Assembly (NCBI GenBank): GCA_016872725.1
Contig: VGZC01000017.1
Coordinates: 30,481-94,480 of the forward strand
Length of the DNA: 64,000 bases
Direction of reading: 5' to 3'
From: Planctomycetota bacterium
GTDB lineage: Bacteria > Planctomycetota > Planctomycetia > Pirellulales > Pirellulaceae
Shown here: positions 52,501 through 59,984 of the stretch, one piece after another
Numbering within the stretch: position 1 is the first letter of the stretch
Layout of the letters: every line of letters starts with the position of its first letter
The notes under the pieces: model-generated
Database searches by the model: none
The model's input: only the letters and a program-made list of their open reading frames with translations
Told to the model about the DNA's origin: nothing
Translations under genes and position numbers: made by a program

Positions 52501-53799
52501 CAACCGCCGACCGATGCGGGCCAGGAAGGCGCGCCGAAGGAACCGGCAAGCCCATCCAACGTTCGGCCGCCGAGCGACCAGGGCGGAAGCCGGGGTCGTG
52601 AGGCGGAGACGTCTCCGTCCGGTGGTTCCGCGGACGGGGAACCCTCGGAAATCGTCGTCACGGTCACGCCGCGCGGCCTGCTGATCTCCTCCCCGGATAC
52701 CAAGGCCCTCGATCAGTTCGAAGCCACCCTGTCGATGCTCACCCAGCAGACGACGAGCGCCGGCTTGCTGAAGCGCGAGGTCGGCCTTTTCTATCTCAAA
52801 CATATCGCGGCCGACGTGGCGGCCAAGCAGTTGCAGGATATCCTGGGCGGTGGCTCGGGGAGCGGCGGTGGCGCGAGTTCGCTGATCAGCGACATGACGA
52901 CCAATCTGCTCGGCGGAGGAGGAATCTTCGGCGCATTGATGGGCGGGGGAGGCGGCGATGCGTCCGATTCGTCCGGACCGTTGACCGCCGCGTCGGTGAG
53001 CATCGTACCCGATGTCCGTTTGAACCGGCTCATCATCCAGGGCACGGCGGCCGAGCTCGACGAAGTCGAGCAGATTTTGCAGATTATTGACATCGAGGAC
53101 AGCATCATCGACATTCGAACGACCGGAACACCGCACGTCATTCCGGTGGTCTACCTTTCCGCGGATCGCGTCGCCACCGTGCTGCAGGCGACGTACGCGG
53201 ACCGGATCGCCGGACAGGCGAACAGCCAGCAGCAGCAACGTCAACCGTCGCCCGAGGATTTCCTCCGCGCGCTCCGGGGCGGTGGTCGAAACAGCCGCGA
53301 GGAACAAGCCAAGAGTGAGCTTCCCAAACTTACGGTCACCGTTCATTCCGAAAGCAACAGCCTGATCGTCAAGGCCCCCGAAGGCCTCTACCAGGAAGTC
53401 CTGCAGCTCGTGCGACTCATCGACCAACCCAACGGCGACATGTCGGAGGAAATCGCCGTCGTATCGACGACGGCCAATCCGCAGGTCGTGCAACAGGCGA
53501 TCTCGCAGGTCCTGGGGCAATCCGCGTCGCCCTCGTCGAGCTCGTCGACGGTTCGCCCGTCGTCGGGCTCGCCGACGCCGCAAGGCGGTCCGAGCGCGGA
53601 CGACATTCAGCGACGGCTCGAATTCTTCCGCCAATTGCAACAGCAAGGCGGCGGAGGCCGGGAGAGTCCGGGACGCGGTGGATTCGGCGGCGGGCTTCCG
53701 GGTGGCGGGTTTCCGGGTGGCGGCGGGTTCGGGGGTGGATCGCCCTTCGGCGGATCGCGCGGGGATTCGTCGGGAGGTCGAGGTCGCGGCGGGCGCTAG
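49546..53799 (+). CDS. Giant secretin-N-domain protein without a visible barrel domain
   Basis: 1,417 residues. GTG start behind a perfect AAAGGAGG. A signal peptide is followed by an LTxxQ-like helical region (30-200; TLEQRAKLNQIKIARDGMVS), a Pro-rich spacer containing the 36-bp repeat (278-385), and from about 470 a chain of secretin N-type domains: FRFQQVPWKDVIEWFAGNAD, IVNIRLEHIAADQVLEVARP, LFYLKHIAADVAAKQLQDIL, HVIPVVYLSADRVATVLQAT, with LIVKAPEGLYQEVLQLVRLI near the end. It closes with a Gly-rich tail (GGGFPGGGGFGGGSPFGGSR). The secretin-specific V-P-L-L-GDIP barrel signature is absent, so it may form a periplasmic ring needing another barrel. First gene of the type II secretion cluster; shares an ECF-like -35 with the sigma gene. 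Confidence 0.8.
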   Translation: MARRLVLFRFLLVCVMGGGSFLGAFGRPLFAADAQFVGVLAIATERETASQLGLSDEVRAKLAELIQRRENEAQRLMQESQDLTPSEISKRIEPFVAESERQGIALLTLEQRAKLNQIKIARDGMVSLADDEVAQTLDLSAEQRERISELLQERVADLSAGGEVQRRIAHSVYERKIASVLSGPQRAQWEKMAGLPAGSVAVARDGSPAGSPAPAPAGPAAELKRPLADAVPPTTPNIDPSAPMPGARTPVLREAVPKPLVASDSPSEKKRGEASSPAAPTAELTEPKPAAPTAESTEPKPAAPTAESTEPKPAAPTAESTEPKPAAPTAESTEPKPAAPTAELTEPKPAAPTAELTEPKPAAPTAESTEPKPAAPTAESTESKPVAPPAAPKSGERASEPKSTVPPAEPKPAEPTAGSDAPPTSVPPTDSPMPVSRPAEAPTVPSAPAEGPSAPSPPVVVRPPEPNDGKMSFRFQQVPWKDVIEWFAGNADLSIQIDQPPPGSFTYHDTARYSPDEALDIVNSVLLRNGFTLVRRGRMLMLLDLAQPIPPELVELVDVGGLDGRGDFEIVKCVFHLARMTPEEAEREIGKLLGPGRTMVVLPKARQVVVTETAGKLRTIRAVLEAAENPDGQARKIVNIRLEHIAADQVLEVARPLLGLPEGQNTNEQINISMDEFGTQLFATGVTDAVERLQEIVELLNRPQESRSTTAVIEAAQLITYPIREADPATALAVLQTLMAGLPDVRLALDPSSNKLIAFARPSDHRTIVETLAKLEGESAQLEVIPLLRSDPQLVILAANKLFGITAENTEGPQIDVDPTGSRLLVRGTEPQIAQIRSLVEKLEGTSEGTGSGRGNVRMIPLTGNQMEEALDQLQSMWPTVSKSRIRVVSPSGSGRGSMFRERIISPDGPSSDAPRAEGVPSIDPGAADGEGVPSSPPPKTIPRAERTRHEGRPAPRKDAVTRVPRREHAPRFVSFTSRVPAGVPQPPTDAGQEGAPKEPASPSNVRPPSDQGGSRGREAETSPSGGSADGEPSEIVVTVTPRGLLISSPDTKALDQFEATLSMLTQQTTSAGLLKREVGLFYLKHIAADVAAKQLQDILGGGSGSGGGASSLISDMTTNLLGGGGIFGALMGGGGGDASDSSGPLTAASVSIVPDVRLNRLIIQGTAAELDEVEQILQIIDIEDSIIDIRTTGTPHVIPVVYLSADRVATVLQATYADRIAGQANSQQQQRQPSPEDFLRALRGGGRNSREEQAKSELPKLTVTVHSESNSLIVKAPEGLYQEVLQLVRLIDQPNGDMSEEIAVVSTTANPQVVQQAISQVLGQSASPSSSSSTVRPSSGSPTPQGGPSADDIQRRLEFFRQLQQQGGGGRESPGRGGFGGGLPGGGFPGGGGFGGGSPFGGSRGDSSGGRGRGGR
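50377..50700 (+). repeat. Nine in-frame copies of a 36-bp repeat
   Basis: Units of 36 bases starting GCGGCGCCCACCGCGGAA code AAPTAESTEPKP or AAPTAELTEPKP; the ninth is diverged (TESKP). Units alternate between TCGACGGAG and TTGACAGAG variants in blocks, suggesting repeated unequal exchange. They form the Pro-rich spacer of the secretin-N protein. Confidence 0.9.
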
Positions 53800-53867
53800 G
53801 CCACCGGGACGGCGGCACGGTTCCAAGGTTCGCCATCCGCGCGGCGCGAACCGGAGGAGGCGGATCC

Positions 53868-54698
53868 GTGGAAGTGACCCATCGCGCGCTAACGGCCCTG
53901 GTTTGCTGCGGGCTGGGCTTGATTGTGGGAGCCGGCGGCCTGGCGCTCTTTCAAGACCGTGTTTCCCGATCGGATTTCGAAATTCCCGACGGCGCGTCGC
54001 GCGACGAGATCCGCATGCGGCGATCGATGACTCCGCATTCGGCGGACGCCGTTGCGATCCGCACGATGGAATTGCTGAAGGCCCGCGAGCGCATCGCGGC
54101 TCTCGAAGCGGCGAACGACGCTCGTGGCCGATCGGCCGCACAATCGACGGCCGCCCTAGCGTCGTTCCGCGACGAAGCCGACCGATTGCGATCGGAACGC
54201 GACGACGCCTTCGATATGCTGCTCGCCGTTCTTTCCGAATCGCCTGGGCCCGAGGGCGTCGCGCCGGTCGAGGGACCCGCGCGGTCCGAATCGCCGACCG
54301 AGCCGGTGATGGCGGATTCCGATCCGGGTGAACTACCGGAACTGGAGCGGGCCTTCGCGGTCGAATCGCTGCGCAGGGAGCTGAGGGACACCCAGGCGGC
54401 GCTCGACGCGGCCCAGGCCCAGCAAGCGATCGCGCTTGCGGCCCTTCGCGACGGATGGCAGGCGTCGGAGGCCGCCGCACTCCGCGCCGTGCGGACGGCG
54501 GGAACGGCTGCGGTCCCGACGCTCATCAATCAACTCGAAAATGAGGATCCTTCCGTGCGGCGGTGGGCCGCCCGCGCGCTCCGTACGCTTGGAGCCGACG
54601 CGATTGACGCCGTGCCCTCGCTCAAACTGGCGCGTTCCGATTCGGATGAACTGGTCCGATTCGAGGTCGAGGCCGCGCTGGTGGCCATCCGCGAGTGA
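53868..54698 (+). CDS. Membrane-anchored coiled-coil protein with HEAT-like repeats
   Basis: 276 residues. One N-terminal membrane span (LVCCGLGLIVGAGGLALF), coiled-coil segments (MELLKARERIAALEAANDAR; FAVESLRRELRDTQAALDAA) and a C-terminal HEAT-like pair (GTAAVPTLINQLENEDPSVR; WAARALRTLGADAIDAVPSL). Such repeats bind proteins. GTG 53868 follows GGAGGAGG. It lies between the secretin-N gene and gspE on the same strand, so it may be a structural partner, perhaps in the role of GspC or GspM; sequence alone does not show it. Confidence 0.6.
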   Translation: MEVTHRALTALVCCGLGLIVGAGGLALFQDRVSRSDFEIPDGASRDEIRMRRSMTPHSADAVAIRTMELLKARERIAALEAANDARGRSAAQSTAALASFRDEADRLRSERDDAFDMLLAVLSESPGPEGVAPVEGPARSESPTEPVMADSDPGELPELERAFAVESLRRELRDTQAALDAAQAQQAIALAALRDGWQASEAAALRAVRTAGTAAVPTLINQLENEDPSVRRWAARALRTLGADAIDAVPSLKLARSDSDELVRFEVEAALVAIRE

Positions 54699-55114
54699 CG
54701 CGAACCGATACCTGTTGCCGTTCGTAGGGTTCAATAATCCGCCCGCCCACCCGGCGGCCTCCAGGATTGGCACTCCCGGCCGCCTTGCTTTTGACTAGAC
54801 TACGGGTACGCCTTCGAGCGCGCTCCGATCGGCGGAATCCTCAGTTTGGGGGTGTGATCGTCGATTGTCGCATGCCGAGCGGATTGGTTGCGAACGGGGT
54901 CGGTCAGGCCTTGACGATTTCGTCCCGCGCGCATCGGGCGGGCGGGAACGTCGATACGGACCGGCGTTGGATCGGCCCGAACGGGAAGGGTCGGCGAGGC
55001 GGGAGGCGGAAACCGATTCCCATGGTATTACCCAAATCAAGACCTTGGTGGCGCCAGGCGGTTCGATGACAGCCATGACACCGCGACGCATGCAACACGC
55101 GCTGAGAGTCGAGA
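54699..55114 (+). other. 416-bp intergenic stretch before gspE
   Basis: No gene supported. TTGACT occurs at 54791 without a convincing -10. Open frames of up to 100 codons have no recognisable family. Probably the leader of the gspE operon. Confidence 0.4.
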
Positions 55115-56836
55115 ATGGACGCTGGTGATATCCTCCTTCGCCGTCGACTTGTCGACGAAGGGCAGCTCGAACAACTGCGCCGGAGCGGCGCGGAGGGAGC
55201 GGCCTCGTTGATCGAGAAGGCGGTCGAACGGGGGTTCGTCGACGAAGAAGCGGCGCTCGCCGCGGTCGGCGCCGAGGTGGGCCTCGAGTACGTCGACTTG
55301 GCGACAACGCCCGTCGACCTGTCGCTGCTCAAGTCGTTTCCGACGCGTCTCATCCATCGCCAGGCCCTGTTTCCGATCCGGCGCGAGAACGGCCAGTTGG
55401 TCGTCGCCACGAGCGACCCGTTCGACCTGTACCCGATCGATGAAGTCAGCGCGGCGACGGGCCTATCGGTCGTGCCCGTCCTTTCGCCGCGCCGCGAAAT
55501 CGATCGGCTCGTCAAGATGCACCTCGGAGTCGGCAGCGAAACGATCGACGGGCTCATGCAGGTCACCGACGACCTGGAGTTGCTGAGCGGGATGGAGGCG
55601 GAGGCCTCGGAGCTCTCCGACCAGGCGCACGAGGCGTCGGTGGTGAAGCTGGTCAACGAAATCCTGCTCGAAGCGATCGAAACGCGGGCGAGCGACGTGC
55701 ATATCGAGCCGCAGGCGAACGGCTTGAGCGTCCGGTACCGTGTCGACGGTCTGTTGCTTCCGCAGGCGATGCCTCCTGAAATCGCGCGGTTCGAGTCGGC
55801 CATCATCAGCCGACTCAAGATCATGTCGCGGCTCAACATCGCCGAAAAACGCCTTCCGCAAGACGGCCGCATGAGGCTGAAGGTGTCGGGCCGCGAAATC
55901 GACGTCCGCGTTTCGGTCATTCCGATGATCCACGGCGAGGGGATTTGCCTTCGTATCCTCGACAAGGGCAGCATGTCGTTCGAGCTGCGCAAGTTGGGCA
56001 TGGAGGCGGAAACGTACGCGACGTTCCATGAACTGATCCAACTGCCGCACGGGATCATCCTGGTCACGGGGCCCACGGGTTCCGGCAAGACGACGACCCT
56101 TTACAGCGCGTTGATCGAGATCAACACGCCAGACGTGAAGATCATCACGACGGAGGATCCCGTCGAATACCAACTTCCCGGCATCAACCAGATCCAGGTG
56201 CACGCGAAGATCGGGTTGACGTTCGGTCATTCGCTCCGAAGCATCCTCCGGCACGACCCGGACGTGGTGCTGATCGGCGAAATCCGCGATCTGGAAACAG
56301 CGGAAAACGCGATCCAGGCGTCGCTCACCGGCCACCTCGTCTTCAGCACGCTGCACACGAACGACGCGGCGGGCGCGTACACGCGGCTCGTCGATATGGG
56401 TGTCGAGCCGTTCCTGGTGGCGAGCACGGTGGAAGCGGTCATGGCCCAGCGTCTGGTTCGCCGTCTTTGTCCGGAGTGCCGCCGGGAGTACCAGCCGATT
56501 CACGACGATTTGCCGGACGACTTCCCGTTCGATCGGCTTCGCGGCCCTCTGTTTCAACCGGTCGGGTGCCGCAAATGCCGACAGATCGGTTTCGCCGGTC
56601 GGTTCGGGATTTACGAACTGTTGGTGACGGACGAGCGGATACGGCAATTGGCGCACGATCGGGCGAACACGTGGGACCTGAAGCGCGCGGGCGTGGAAGC
56701 GGGCATGCAGACACTCCGCGACGACGGATGGCGGAAAGTGATCCGAGGCGACACGGCCATGGATGAGGTCCTTCGAGTGACCAAGGGCGACCGGACGATG
56801 ACCGTGGCGCGCCCCGTCAAAGCGTCCGCCGGATGA
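55115..56836 (+). CDS. gspE: GspE-type secretion ATPase
   Basis: 573 residues. N-terminal MshEN-like domain (MDAGDILLRRRLVDEGQLEQ; LFPIRRENGQLVVATSDPFD), then SDVHIEPQANGLSVRYRVDG, Walker A GPTGSGKTTTLYSAL near residue 318, Asp-box TTEDPVEYQLPGINQIQV, Walker B DPDVVLIGEIRDLETAENAI and His-box FSTLHTNDAAGAYTRLVDMG. A CxxC pair (LCPECRREY and GCRKCRQIGFAG) marks the GspE/PilB class. Followed by gspF-G-H-I-J-K in canonical type II secretion order. ATG 55115 matches the family start. Clearly diverged from the pilB at 29146. Confidence 0.93.
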   Translation: MDAGDILLRRRLVDEGQLEQLRRSGAEGAASLIEKAVERGFVDEEAALAAVGAEVGLEYVDLATTPVDLSLLKSFPTRLIHRQALFPIRRENGQLVVATSDPFDLYPIDEVSAATGLSVVPVLSPRREIDRLVKMHLGVGSETIDGLMQVTDDLELLSGMEAEASELSDQAHEASVVKLVNEILLEAIETRASDVHIEPQANGLSVRYRVDGLLLPQAMPPEIARFESAIISRLKIMSRLNIAEKRLPQDGRMRLKVSGREIDVRVSVIPMIHGEGICLRILDKGSMSFELRKLGMEAETYATFHELIQLPHGIILVTGPTGSGKTTTLYSALIEINTPDVKIITTEDPVEYQLPGINQIQVHAKIGLTFGHSLRSILRHDPDVVLIGEIRDLETAENAIQASLTGHLVFSTLHTNDAAGAYTRLVDMGVEPFLVASTVEAVMAQRLVRRLCPECRREYQPIHDDLPDDFPFDRLRGPLFQPVGCRKCRQIGFAGRFGIYELLVTDERIRQLAHDRANTWDLKRAGVEAGMQTLRDDGWRKVIRGDTAMDEVLRVTKGDRTMTVARPVKASAG

Positions 56837-56904
56837 TGGCGGATGATTGAGTTCGCGGCGCTGGTCGGGATCGACCGGTGTTCCGCCGGTTGGATTGGAC
56901 TGGG

Positions 56905-58107
56905 ATGCCTGATTTCAGTTACACGGCGAGGCAGTTGAACGGCGAGAAGGTCACGGGCGTGATCGCGGCGGCGACGGAGCGCGAGGCGATCAATGTCCTG
57001 GCCGGCCAATCGTTGTTTCCCCTACAGGTCACGTCGCGCCGCGCATCCGACGCGAAGCGGTTCGGCGGTCGAGTGAAGGGTCAGGTCGTCGCCACCACCT
57101 TCAGCCAGCTCGCGTCGCTGCTGCGGAGTGGCGTGCCCCTGTTGCGATCGATCCGCGTCCTCCGCGATCAGACGCCCCACAAGACGCTCAAGGAGGTGCT
57201 CGGCGACATCCACGACCGGGTCGAGGACGGCGCCACGCTCGCCGACGCCATGTCCCGGCACGAGCGGATCTTCAGCGAGATGGGTGTGAGCATGGTGCGC
57301 GCGGGGGGCGAGGGCGGGTTCCTCGAGGAGGCCCTCGATCGGGTCGCGCAGTTCACCGAGGAATTCGAGGACTTGAAGGCGCGGACGGCCGGCGCGCTCG
57401 CCTATCCGATGTTCCTCGCCACGGCCGGCGTCTCGATCGTCGCTGGACTCATGATCTTCTTCGTTCCCAAGTTCGCTCTGCTGTTCGATCGGCTCCGCGA
57501 GCGGGGCGAGCTTCCCAAGATGACCGACTGGCTGCTTGCGACCAGCGAGCTGATGCGGTCGCGGGGATGGCTCGTGCTGATCGCCGTCGTCATCACCTTC
57601 TTCGTGCTCCGCGCGCGGCTCGCCACGGAATCGGGGCGCCGGTTTTGGGACCGGGTCAAACTCCGCGTCCCGGGCGCCGGGCCGATCTTCCAGAACCTCG
57701 CCGTCTCGCGATTCTGCCGCGTGCTCGGCACGCTGCTCCGCAACGGCGTGCCGATCCTCAAGTCGCTCGACATCGCACGCGACTCGGCCGGAAACCGCAT
57801 GTTGTCCGAGGCGATCATCAAGGCGGCGGAGAACATTTCGTCGGGCGAAAGGCTCGCTTCGCCCCTGCGCGCGTCGGGCTATTTCCCGGCCGACGTGGTC
57901 GAGATGATCGCGGTCGCCGAGGAATCCAACACGCTGGACGCGGTTCTCGTCGAAATCGCAAACAGCCTGGAAAAAGGCACGAGCCGGCGGCTCGACCTGT
58001 TCGTCCGATTGCTCGAACCGATGATGCTGCTCGTGCTGGCCGGTTTTGTCTTGTTCGTCGTCTTCGCCCTCCTGCTGCCGGTGATCAAAATGAGCAGTAC
58101 GCTGTAG
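56905..58107 (+). CDS. gspF: GspF-type platform protein
   Basis: 400 residues. Canonical start MPDFSYTARQLNGEKVTGVI, two T2SSF domains (TTFSQLASLLRSGVPLLRSI; RFCRVLGTLLRNGVPILKSL) and spans near 170-190 (FLATAGVSIVAGLMIFFVPK), 220-240 (LVLIAVVITFFVLRARL) and 370-395 (LLVLAGFVLFVVFALLLPVI). The frame opens at 56878, but ATG 56905 gives the typical GspF N-terminus; no clear ribosome site. Lies 68 bp after gspE. Confidence 0.93.
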   Translation: MPDFSYTARQLNGEKVTGVIAAATEREAINVLAGQSLFPLQVTSRRASDAKRFGGRVKGQVVATTFSQLASLLRSGVPLLRSIRVLRDQTPHKTLKEVLGDIHDRVEDGATLADAMSRHERIFSEMGVSMVRAGGEGGFLEEALDRVAQFTEEFEDLKARTAGALAYPMFLATAGVSIVAGLMIFFVPKFALLFDRLRERGELPKMTDWLLATSELMRSRGWLVLIAVVITFFVLRARLATESGRRFWDRVKLRVPGAGPIFQNLAVSRFCRVLGTLLRNGVPILKSLDIARDSAGNRMLSEAIIKAAENISSGERLASPLRASGYFPADVVEMIAVAEESNTLDAVLVEIANSLEKGTSRRLDLFVRLLEPMMLLVLAGFVLFVVFALLLPVIKMSSTL

Positions 58108-58199
58108 GCCGCGAAGCGGGCCGCCGGGGTTGAATCCTCGTGGCCGCAAAGGTTGTCCCGTTCACGCCCATGCACGTAACGATCGAAAGGAGAATGCCG

Positions 58200-58640
58200 A
58201 TGTCCCGAATGCGACGGTCCGATGGCACCATGAAACGGCGGCGGAGCCGCGGCGGCTTCACGCTCATGGAAGTGCTCCTGGTGCTGGTCATCCTTGTCCT
58301 GCTCGGCGGGACGGCCGGTCTGTTCTTCATCAACATCCAGAAGAACGCGTTCCAGGACACGGCCCGCACGCAAATCGCCCAGTTCAAGCAGGCGCTCGAC
58401 CTCTATCGGATGGACGTCGGCGTCTATCCGACCGAACAGCAGGGTCTTTCCGTGTTGAACGCGGTCCCTTCGGATCTGAGCAATCCGGTGAAATGGCGCG
58501 GGCCGTATTTGAAGACGACGCCGCCCAATGATCCGTGGGACATGCCGTACAAGTACATGCTCCTCGACGCGAACACGGTCCAGATCACGTCGTTCGGCCC
58601 GGACCGTCAGGAAGGCACTCAGGACGATGTCACGGGCTGA
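58200..58640 (+). CDS. gspG: GspG major pseudopilin
   Basis: 146 residues. Leader ending RGG, then FTLMEVLLVLVILVLLGGTA (Phe +1, Glu +5). The family core is complete: QIAQFKQALDLYRMDVGVYP, TEQQGLSVLNAVP, WRGPYLKTTPPNDPWDMPYK and the calcium-loop end ITSFGPDRQEGTQDDVTG. Several in-frame ATGs lie near the start; 58200 has AAAGGAG seven bases upstream and is preferred. It overlaps the next pseudopilin by 14 bases. The GPYLK/PxDPWG-type motif and calcium loop make GspG nearly certain. Confidence 0.95.
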   Translation: MSRMRRSDGTMKRRRSRGGFTLMEVLLVLVILVLLGGTAGLFFINIQKNAFQDTARTQIAQFKQALDLYRMDVGVYPTEQQGLSVLNAVPSDLSNPVKWRGPYLKTTPPNDPWDMPYKYMLLDANTVQITSFGPDRQEGTQDDVTG

Positions 58641-59313
58641 TCCGCGGAGCACGTCGCCGCGCGCCGGAATCGCTCGGCGCCCGGCCTTCACGCTCCTCGA
58701 AATGTTGCTCGCCTTGGCCGTTCTGGTCGCGGCGGCGGCGATCGCGTCGCCCGCGATCTTCGGACCGCTCGAGAACTACCGACTCCGCAAGTCGGGGGAA
58801 TTGGTCCGGGCGCGCTGGGCCAAGGCGAGGAACGACGCGATGAAATCGGGCCGCACGCTCGTGTTCCGGTTCCAACCCGGCCAACGGGCGTTCGAGGTCG
58901 TTCCGTTCCAGAACGACCAGGACTTCATCGAATCGTCGCAGCTCTTCCAATCGGCGCCGATGGCCAATCAACAACCGATGGCCGCGCAAGTCGGCGCGGC
59001 CGTCAAGTCCGAGCAGTTGCCCGAGGGAACCCGTTTTGTTGGCATCGAGGGCCTGCAGTCGATGCGAGACCTGACGACGCAGGCGATGGTGCGGACATCG
59101 ACGGGCCCGCAGACAACGCTCACCGAGTCCGGAGCCCAGCCCGCCGACGGAAGCATCTCGATTCCCGTGCTTTTCTATCCCGACGGTTCGACGTCGACGA
59201 TCCAAGTCGTCCTCGGCAATGAACAGGGCTATTTCATTCTTGTCAAGCTCCGCGGTCTCTCGGGCGTCGCCGAGGTCACCGATCTCCTGTCGGCGCAGGA
59301 GCTGAACCAATGA
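58627..59313 (+). CDS. gspH: GspH-like minor pseudopilin
   Basis: 228 residues. Leader MSRADPRSTSPRAGIARRPA, then FTLLEMLLALAVLVAAAAIA (Ala at -1, Glu at +5). A GspH/FimT-like region follows (SGELVRARWAKARNDAMKSG; TLVFRFQPGQRAFEVVPFQN), with an inserted Gln/Ser-rich stretch and a beta end (IPVLFYPDGSTSTIQVVLGN). Longer than usual GspH. Start overlaps gspG; AGGAC lies upstream. Its stop overlaps the ATG of gspI. Confidence 0.85.
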   Translation: MSRADPRSTSPRAGIARRPAFTLLEMLLALAVLVAAAAIASPAIFGPLENYRLRKSGELVRARWAKARNDAMKSGRTLVFRFQPGQRAFEVVPFQNDQDFIESSQLFQSAPMANQQPMAAQVGAAVKSEQLPEGTRFVGIEGLQSMRDLTTQAMVRTSTGPQTTLTESGAQPADGSISIPVLFYPDGSTSTIQVVLGNEQGYFILVKLRGLSGVAEVTDLLSAQELNQ

Positions 59314-59984
59314 CCTCGCTTCCGCGCCGATACCGTGGGGCGAGCTTCCGGCTTGCCGCGCACCGTGGGGTACGGTTCCGGCTTGCCGTCTCGAGGGTCC
59401 GCGCCGAAAAAGACAACTTGGGTCGTCGAGCGTGCCGCGTCGCAAGGAGGCGCGCGGCAGGGCGCGGAGTGCCGCGCGGGATGGGCGCGCGCCGAGGTCT
59501 GTCGTTGCTCGAAGTCGTGCTCGCGATCGCCATCCTCGGCGGTTCGCTCGCGGTCGTGGGCGAAGCCGTGCGCCTCGGGACCCAGGCCGCCGCGGATTCA
59601 CGCGAGACAACGATGGCCCAACTGCTTTGCGAAACCAAGATGGCCGAACTGACCGCCGGCATGCAGATGTTGCAGACCAGTTCGTTCACACCGGTCGAAG
59701 TCGCGCCCGACTGGCAATACGCGGTCGGCGTCGAACCGGTGAGCCAGGCGGGCCTTGTTTCGATCACGGTGACGGTCCAGCGCGATCCGACTATCCACAC
59801 GCGCCCCATTTCCGTCACGCTCATGCGATGGATGATCGACCCCGAGTTGGCCGCCGACCTCGAAGCCGAAGCCGCGGCCAACACGCCCTCATCCTCGACT
59901 CCCGCGACCGGAACGTCGGGCTCGTCACCCACCGGGTCGGGTACGGGAGGCACGGGAGGAACAGGAGGTACGGGGAATGGCTAG
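59310..59984 (+). CDS. gspI: GspI-like minor pseudopilin with an element-derived leader
   Basis: 224 residues from ATG 59310, which overlaps the gspH stop. The first 60 residues are unusually long for a prepilin leader and include RYRGASFRLAAHRGVRFRLA, coded by two copies of a dispersed palindromic element. The pilin signal begins after GARRG: LSLLEVVLAIAILGGSLAVV (Glu at +5), with the GspI pattern LLCETKMAELTAGMQMLQTS. An alternative start at ATG 59481 (MGARRGLSLLEVV) would give a five-residue leader but has a poor ribosome site. The C-terminus is Gly/Ser/Thr-rich. Overlaps gspJ by eight bases. Confidence 0.82.
   Translation: MTSLPRRYRGASFRLAAHRGVRFRLAVSRVRAEKDNLGRRACRVARRRAAGRGVPRGMGARRGLSLLEVVLAIAILGGSLAVVGEAVRLGTQAAADSRETTMAQLLCETKMAELTAGMQMLQTSSFTPVEVAPDWQYAVGVEPVSQAGLVSITVTVQRDPTIHTRPISVTLMRWMIDPELAADLEAEAAANTPSSSTPATGTSGSSPTGSGTGGTGGTGGTGNG
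59333..59388 (+). repeat. Two tandem palindromic-element copies inside gspI
   Basis: Copies at 59333-59358 and 59363-59388 (30-bp period), each starting CCGTGGGG and ending TTCCGGCTTGCCG. Copy one matches the reverse complement of the SUMF1-gene copy (13924-13948) at about 23 of 25 bases; copy two has lost one palindromic arm (TACGG for CGAGC). Both are in frame with gspI. Confidence 0.75.
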
